This document shows positions 22,801 to 27,578 of a stretch of 27,578 nucleotides of DNA, one piece after another. This DNA is from DASSBG01 sp965651365 (GTDB taxonomy: Bacteria; Pseudomonadota; Gammaproteobacteria; Xanthomonadales; Rhodanobacteraceae), in NCBI GenBank assembly GCA_965651365.1, contig CBFGSA010000023.1:1-27578 (forward strand), given 5' to 3'. Under the pieces are notes generated by a model. The model did not search any database. It had not been told where the DNA came from and was given only the letters and a program-made list of their open reading frames with translations. A program made the translations under genes and the position numbers. Every line of letters begins with the position of its first letter. Positions within the stretch are counted from its first letter, which is position 1.

Positions 22801-23004
22801 GTGGCACAGCGAAATGCAGCGACCCCGGCGCACATGGTGGCACCGGACCGCAGCGGGGCAAAGGAGTGTGGCTGTGCGCATGTGCGCAGGCGCATTGCCA
22901 GCGAGAATCTGCTTGCCGGTGGGCGCGAGCTGGAAATCGAGCACGGCGATGAAGTCTATCGTCTGCGTCAGACTCGCAACGGCAAGCTGATCCTGACCAA
23001 ATAG
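22801..23004 (+). CDS. hemP: HemP/HmuP hemin uptake protein
   Basis: 67-aa small protein of the HemP family, found at the head of heme-uptake operons and, in rhizobia and Bradyrhizobium, a co-activator of the heme receptor gene. The C-terminal 40 residues carry the family core RRIASENLLAGGRELEIEHG then DEVYRLRQTRNGKLILTK. The start is a GTG at 22801 with aaggg 8 bases upstream. An ATG at 22834 would leave 56 residues and is possible. It lies just after a Fur-controlled promoter and 114 bp before the TonB-dependent receptor. Confidence 0.88.
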   Translation: MAQRNAATPAHMVAPDRSGAKECGCAHVRRRIASENLLAGGRELEIEHGDEVYRLRQTRNGKLILTK

Positions 23005-23118
23005 ACCCATTTCTTTTTTCACCGGTGCCAGCCGGGAGCGGGAGCCTGCGTTGCGGGCCTGCCGGTCTCCTCAGCCAGCGATCCGGCATTTTGCTGAATC
23101 TGCTATCGAAGGAGACTT

Positions 23119-25422
23119 ATGTGTCATCGGCTGGTGCGTATGCGTCGATCCATTCTGCCGCTTGCGCTGGCAGCCGTTCTGGTCGTGTCGGCGAGTGCAG
23201 CCGAGCCACAGGCGTGCGACAACACCCAACCTGACGGCGCCAGCGCGCCCTGTCGGGCGGCGCTGTTGTCCATGATGACGGTATCGGCCACGCTCAATCC
23301 GCGTCCGCTGGGCGAAGTCGCGGCCGATGTCAGCGTGATCACGCGCCAGGACATGGACCGGCATCTGGTTTCCAGTCTTCAGGATCTGGTGCGCTATCAG
23401 CCGGGTGTGTCGGTCACGGCCACACCCGGGCGCTACGGCGAGAGCGGCTTCAGCATTCGCGGGCTGGGCGGCAACCGGGTGCGGATCGAGGTCGACGGCG
23501 TGCCGGTGTCGGATGCCTTCTCGTTCGGTGCGATGCTGTCGGCGGGGCGCGACACGGTCGATATGGATTCGATCAAGCGGGTCGAGATCGTGCGCGGGCC
23601 GGCCTCGTCGCTGTACGGCTCCGATGCCCTGGGTGGCGTGGTCAGCTACGTGACCAAGGATCCGGCCGACTATCTGCGCGATGGCGCCTCGCACTACACG
23701 TCGCTCAAGCACCAGTACACCACCGTCAACCGGGGCAATGCCACCAGCGCCACGTTGGCCGCCGGCGACCAGCGCAATGCCTTCATGCTTCTGGGTACCC
23801 ACCGTGATGCCATGCAGACCAACAACCGGGGGCGCATCGACAGCGTGGATGAGAGCCGCACGCGACCCGATCCGCAGCACCACCGCGGCAACGCGCTGCT
23901 GGCAAAATATGTTCACCATGCCGATTCCGGGCGAGTCGACCGGCTGGTGCTGGATGCGCAGCGCGACGATACCCGCACTACCTTGCTGAGCGCCAATGAT
24001 GGCGATACGGCTTCGATGTCCGGTGCCGACCGCAGTCGGCGCGGGCGCATCTCCTTCGGCCAGATTCGGGACGCCATGACGTGGACGCTGGCTGATCGGG
24101 TGGACTGGAAGGCATGGCTGCAGGACTCGCGTGTCGAGCAGCGCAGCCTGGAACACCGCCTGACCGGGCCAGGTTATCAGCGGCATGTGGATCAGACCTT
24201 CTCGCAGCGCGTTCTGGGAGTGCAATTGCATGCCTTCAAGTCCGTCGAGCTTGGCCGCGTGCGGCACGATCTCACCTGGGGCGGCGACCTGTCGCGCACG
24301 AAAACCCGCGAGCTGCGCGATGGCTACGCGGTCAACCTGGCCACGGGCGAGACTTCGCAATCGATCACGGGCGGCAACGCCGACAACTACCCGGTACGCG
24401 ACTTTCCGCCGGCCAGCACTATCAATGCGGCCCTGTTCGTGCAGGACGAAATGCGTCTGGCAGATGGCCGTGTGCGCTTGATTCCCGGCATGCGCGTGGA
24501 CCATTACCGCTTCAGTCCCGAGGCCGATGCCCTGTTCGACAGTCAGCCGTTTGCCGAGCGTGTCGAAGGCCAGACCGACCACCATGTGTCGCCCAAGCTC
24601 GGCGCGGTATGGCAATTCAGCGAGCATTTCAACGCCTATGCCCAGTACGCCTCCGGTTTCCGGGCGCCGCCGTACAGTGACCTCGGTCTGTTGTTCTCCA
24701 ACCTGCGCTTCGGCTACGCGGCGATCCCCAACCCCAAGCTCAAGCCCGAGACCAGCCGCAGCCTGGAACTGGGACTGCGCGGCGAAAGCGCGATCGGCCA
24801 TTTCATCCTGGCGGTCTACGACAATCGCTATCGCGACTTCATCGACAGCCAGCACATGCTGGCGCGCGATCAGTGGCCGGACTGGGCAGTCTCGACTTCC
24901 GGCCTGGGAGTGGTGTTCCAGTCGGTCAATCTGAGCCGCGCGCGGATCCGCGGCGCCGAAGCCACAGGCATGCTCTATCTGGGCGAACTGGCCGATGGCC
25001 TCGACGGCTGGCGCGTGCGCGGCAGCCTGACGGCGGCGCGTGGCGACGCACGCGAGGGTAGTGCGAGCTGGGTGCCGCTGGACAGTGTCGATCCGGCCCG
25101 CGCCATCCTCGGCATTGCCTACGAGGGAATGGGATGGGGTATCGAACTGGACACTGCCGCGGTGGCACGCAAGCACCGCCTGGACAACGATGCGGCGTTC
25201 CGGGCGCCGGGTTATGCGACGGTCGACCTGTATGGTCACTGGTCGCCGCTGCCGACACTCGATCTGTACGCCGGGATCACCAATCTCGACAATCGCCGCT
25301 ACTGGAACTGGGGTACTCTGCATGGCGGCACGCTCGGTTCCACTGTCGACACTTCCGGCGTGATCGGCCGCTACAGCGCGCCGGGGCGGGCGCTGAGCGT
25401 GTCGTTGAAATGGACATTGTGA
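23119..25422 (+). CDS. TonB-dependent heme/hemoglobin-type outer-membrane receptor
   Basis: 767-aa outer-membrane barrel of the hemoglobin/transferrin/lactoferrin receptor family. The signal peptide is about 1-27 (cleavage after SASA). A TonB-box-like MTVSAT lies near 53-58. The plug spans about 62-185 (VSVITRQDMDRHLVSSLQDLVRYQPGVSV, RGLGGNRVRIEVDGVPV, VEIVRGPASSLYGSDALGGVV), and the 22-strand barrel follows. The heme-receptor FRAP box is FRAPPYSDL (514-522) and the NPNL box is NPKLKPETS (538-546), but no histidine lies between them, unlike ShuA/HemR. An AAGGAGA site lies just upstream of the ATG. The chelatase-like gene follows after 23 bp. Confidence 0.92.
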   Translation: MCHRLVRMRRSILPLALAAVLVVSASAAEPQACDNTQPDGASAPCRAALLSMMTVSATLNPRPLGEVAADVSVITRQDMDRHLVSSLQDLVRYQPGVSVTATPGRYGESGFSIRGLGGNRVRIEVDGVPVSDAFSFGAMLSAGRDTVDMDSIKRVEIVRGPASSLYGSDALGGVVSYVTKDPADYLRDGASHYTSLKHQYTTVNRGNATSATLAAGDQRNAFMLLGTHRDAMQTNNRGRIDSVDESRTRPDPQHHRGNALLAKYVHHADSGRVDRLVLDAQRDDTRTTLLSANDGDTASMSGADRSRRGRISFGQIRDAMTWTLADRVDWKAWLQDSRVEQRSLEHRLTGPGYQRHVDQTFSQRVLGVQLHAFKSVELGRVRHDLTWGGDLSRTKTRELRDGYAVNLATGETSQSITGGNADNYPVRDFPPASTINAALFVQDEMRLADGRVRLIPGMRVDHYRFSPEADALFDSQPFAERVEGQTDHHVSPKLGAVWQFSEHFNAYAQYASGFRAPPYSDLGLLFSNLRFGYAAIPNPKLKPETSRSLELGLRGESAIGHFILAVYDNRYRDFIDSQHMLARDQWPDWAVSTSGLGVVFQSVNLSRARIRGAEATGMLYLGELADGLDGWRVRGSLTAARGDAREGSASWVPLDSVDPARAILGIAYEGMGWGIELDTAAVARKHRLDNDAAFRAPGYATVDLYGHWSPLPTLDLYAGITNLDNRRYWNWGTLHGGTLGSTVDTSGVIGRYSAPGRALSVSLKWTL

Positions 25423-25445
25423 CTTCCGTATTCAAGGTAGACCTC

Positions 25446-27188
25446 ATGCACACATTCAAGATCCATGCCGCACGGCTGTTCACGATTGCCGCACTCGTGC
25501 TGCTGTCGAGCGTACTGCCCATGGCTCATGCAGCCGATGCCGCGCCGGTCGGCACCGGCTACCTGGTGGTGACGCCGGATCGCGGTTTTCTCGGCAATGA
25601 CGAGATTCGTGATGCATTTGCCGCATTTGCCGGCCGGCACAATGCCGAGCTGCTGTTCGTCACCGACGCACGCAGCAAGGACGTGCTGAACCAGGCGCTG
25701 TCCGATTTGCGCCAGCGCGGCGCCGACCGCATCGCGGTGCTGCCGCTGGTGCTGTCCGAGGCCGACACGCGCTGGAAACTTGCCCGCAGCTGGTTTGACC
25801 AGGCCCGCAAGGATGGCGCGCGACTGGCCTTCGCGCCGCTATATGGCGCGTCGTATCTGGCCGTCGAGGACCTGTCGGCACGCTTGCGCAGCCTGCACAC
25901 CGACAAGCGCAAGCTGTTGCTTCTGGGCTACGGCGCGGCCAGTCCGGCTGACGCCACCCGCATGGCAGAAGGCCTCAAGCGCATGGCCGGCTTTGCCAGT
26001 GATCTGCCGGCCGACGCAATCCATGCCGTGGTCTACCCCGGGCGCAAGGCCGCTGAAGAAAAGGCCATGCGCAAGGCCGTCAGTGATGCGATCAAGTCCG
26101 CGCGCGACAGCGTGGTGGTGCCGGTGGCGCTGGCACCGCGCGCCGACAGCATGATGAGTTTCTCCGGCTGGTTCGGTCGCGACCTGCCCAAGGACGCGGA
26201 GCTGGTTACTTCGCAGATTGCCACCGCCGATGCGCTGACGCAGTGGATGCAGCGCGCCGCCACCGAAGCCGGCATGCAGTTTGCACCGCTCCTGTCGGAC
26301 CAGATCGGCATCGTCGCGCTGGTACACGGCGCGGACTGGTTCTGGAACCGCGACATTCGCCAGGCACTGGCGCCGTTGGCCAGAAAACACAAGTTGGCTT
26401 ACGCCTTCTCGATGGCGGATCCGCCGGTGGTCGAGCGCGCCGTGCGCAAGCTGGAAGGCGAGGGCGTGCGCGCCATCGTGGTGGTGCGCGCCTTCGGCAT
26501 GGCCGCGTCATTCCTGCCCACGGTCCGGCACATGCTTGGCGCCGATGTCGAAAGCGGCGCCGCACCGCATGCAGGCCACGGCATGGCAATGATGATGCAT
26601 CACGGTCATGGCGGCAGCGCGCACGCGTCGCTGGCGGCCGCACCGCGCATCCGCTCGGCCCTGCCGATGGTCACCGTGGGCGGGGTCGAGGATGACCCCT
26701 TTTTTGCCAAGGCGCTGCTGCAGAATGCGCGCGGGGTGTCCAGTGGCAATCCGGCCAGGGAAACCGTGATCCTGGTGGCGCACGGGCAGGGCGATGACAA
26801 GGCCAATCGCAAATGGCTCGATCTGCTGTCCAGTCTGGCCAAACAGATGCGTGCAGTGGGTGGTGGCCAGTTCGCCGCCATCGAGACTGCCACCTGGCGC
26901 GAGGACTGGCCGGACAAGAACAAGGTCGAGGTCAAGCGCGTGCGCGGCATGGTCGAGCAGGCCAGCCGCCACGGCGGTCGGGTGCTGATCGTGCCGGCAC
27001 GGATCAATGGCCGCGGCGCCGCGGACCGCTATCTCGAGGGGCTCGACTACGGCTGGAGCGAGGGCTTCGCCCAGACCCCGTATTTCGCCCAATGGTTCGA
27101 GCAGGAAATTGGCCGTGGTGTCGACAGGCTCAACACGACGTACGGAACGGATTCGCCGGTCCGCGCATCCCATGGGCACCGGCACTGA
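25446..27188 (+). CDS. Exported tandem CbiX/sirohydrochlorin-chelatase-like protein
   Basis: 580 aa. A signal peptide (1-29, LPMAHA then ADAAP) implies periplasmic location. I read four CbiX-like half-domains: about 37-145 (YLVVTPDRGFLGNDEIRDAF, DRIAVLPLVLSEA), 156-270 (KLLLLGYGAASPADATRMAE), 287-400 (GIVALVHGADWFWNRDIRQA, AIVVVRAFGMAASF) and 440-555 (TVILVAHGQGDDKANRKWLDL, VLIVPARING). The metal/catalytic His of the HG motif is kept only in the last two (His294, His446). A Met/His-rich loop at 375-393 and the C-terminal SHGHRH could bind metal. Known CbiX/CbiK chelatases insert Co, Fe or Ni into tetrapyrroles; a periplasmic heme-binding CbiK is known in Desulfovibrio. Substrate and direction of reaction here are unknown. 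Confidence 0.8.
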   Translation: MHTFKIHAARLFTIAALVLLSSVLPMAHAADAAPVGTGYLVVTPDRGFLGNDEIRDAFAAFAGRHNAELLFVTDARSKDVLNQALSDLRQRGADRIAVLPLVLSEADTRWKLARSWFDQARKDGARLAFAPLYGASYLAVEDLSARLRSLHTDKRKLLLLGYGAASPADATRMAEGLKRMAGFASDLPADAIHAVVYPGRKAAEEKAMRKAVSDAIKSARDSVVVPVALAPRADSMMSFSGWFGRDLPKDAELVTSQIATADALTQWMQRAATEAGMQFAPLLSDQIGIVALVHGADWFWNRDIRQALAPLARKHKLAYAFSMADPPVVERAVRKLEGEGVRAIVVVRAFGMAASFLPTVRHMLGADVESGAAPHAGHGMAMMMHHGHGGSAHASLAAAPRIRSALPMVTVGGVEDDPFFAKALLQNARGVSSGNPARETVILVAHGQGDDKANRKWLDLLSSLAKQMRAVGGGQFAAIETATWREDWPDKNKVEVKRVRGMVEQASRHGGRVLIVPARINGRGAADRYLEGLDYGWSEGFAQTPYFAQWFEQEIGRGVDRLNTTYGTDSPVRASHGHRH

Positions 27189-27256
27189 ATATCTTGCTGG
27201 CAAGACACTTGTGGTTGGGTTGAGCCAATGGCGAAGCCCGACGGTAATTTCGCCAT

Positions 27257-27366
27257 CGTCATTCCGGAGCCGGGCGCAGCCCGGAATCCGGAATCCACCC
27301 GGTTGCCGCGAGTTCCCCACGAGAAGATGGATCCCGGATCATCGCCATTCGGTGTCCGGGATGACG
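27257..27366. repeat. REP/BIME-like inverted repeat between the chelatase and the edge gene
   Basis: Starts cgtcattccgg and ends gtccgggatgacg, with internal hairpins (ccgggcgcagcccgg; ttccccac region) and the same gatggatcccggatca arm as the copy at 1702-1831. Spacer sequence differs. Confidence 0.75.
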
Positions 27367-27388
27367 GCGTGGATCTGAAAGGAAAATC

Positions 27389-27578
27389 ATGCAAAACAGA
27401 TCATTCATTGCCTCGGGTCTCGCACTTGCACTGCCGCTGGCGTGCACGGCGATCGCAGCCCGGGAGACCACGCCAAAGCCGCAACATGTGGTGCCGCTGG
27501 GCGGCGTGTCCGTGCATGCCCAGGTACGCGATGTGCCGCCGGTCGAGGGCGTGACCAGCTTTGTCGATGCCCAGGATC
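27389..27578 (+). CDS. Exported protein, start only (runs off right edge)
   Basis: 63 codons are visible, open to the window end. A clear signal peptide MQNRSFIASGLALALPLACT is followed by AIAARETTPKPQHVVPLGG and VSVHAQVRDVPPVEGVTSF. Cleavage is probably after AIA; the PLAC sequence is not a good lipobox. AAAGGA lies 5-10 bases before the ATG. No family can be named from this fragment. It lies 200 bp after the chelatase-like gene, across a repeat, so it may or may not belong to the heme operon. Confidence 0.75.
   Translation, partial: MQNRSFIASGLALALPLACTAIAARETTPKPQHVVPLGGVSVHAQVRDVPPVEGVTSFVDAQD

Noticed and set aside
23008..23022. T-rich run after hemP as a Rho-independent terminator
   Set aside because: There is a cttttttc-like run but no GC hairpin immediately before it, and the receptor gene follows in the same direction.
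23071..25323. A 750-codon open frame antisense to the TonB-dependent receptor
   Set aside because: It reads as Arg/Ala/His-rich low-information sequence with no domains, and the sense frame is a complete, well-matched receptor. Long antisense frames are common in high-GC DNA.

Overview
The window looks like chromosome from a high-GC gammaproteobacterium, most likely of the Xanthomonadales/Lysobacterales (Rhodanobacter, Dokdonella or Lysobacter relatives). The evidence is protein content (DUF3014, Rnk, Zur, a Xanthomonas-type heme receptor, YbaN) and abundant small palindromic intergenic repeats. It is mostly housekeeping DNA with no phage, IS transposase or CRISPR. The family-level assignment is inference; no marker such as 16S rRNA is present.

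Layout. 1-300: SRP RNA (ffs, cut by the left edge) and tRNA-Ser(CGA), both minus strand. 300-3780: a repeat-rich gap, then the stress genes htpX (with a convincing sigma-32-type promoter) and htpG. 3780-4300: REP-like repeats, one split by a 178-bp palindromic element flanked by TA. 4300-7950: hemolysin III-family protein, DUF3014 protein, rnk, DUF924 protein, ybaN-like, slyD. 8190-11100 (minus): zur, a zinc-ribbon membrane protein, gltX, a DUF4399 protein. 11282-12403: an unrecognised pseudo-receiver protein. 12444-14076 (minus): a coupled operon DUF1289-nudL-sseA. 14129-15733: two convergent crotonases, one hydratase-like and one isomerase-like. 15858-18723 (minus): scpA-scpB-rluB. 19224-21722: a PilZ protein facing a fadD-cupin pair. 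21810-22661: a lipoprotein, a striking four-hairpin array, and a small membrane protein.

The most interesting part is 22739-27188. A TTGACA-N16-TATCAT promoter is overlapped by a Fur-box-like sequence and followed in order by hemP, a TonB-dependent heme-type receptor, and a 580-aa exported protein. I read that protein as four CbiX/sirohydrochlorin-chelatase-like half-domains in tandem, with a His-rich loop and a His-rich C-terminus. Together they look like an iron-repressed heme/porphyrin uptake operon with a dedicated periplasmic tetrapyrrole chelatase, which might remove iron from heme, insert metal, or shuttle heme. A further secreted protein starts at 27389 and runs off the right edge.

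Several families of small repeats sit between genes and sometimes form the 3' ends of coding regions. Some keep hairpin pairing through paired base changes, which suggests that the structure itself matters.
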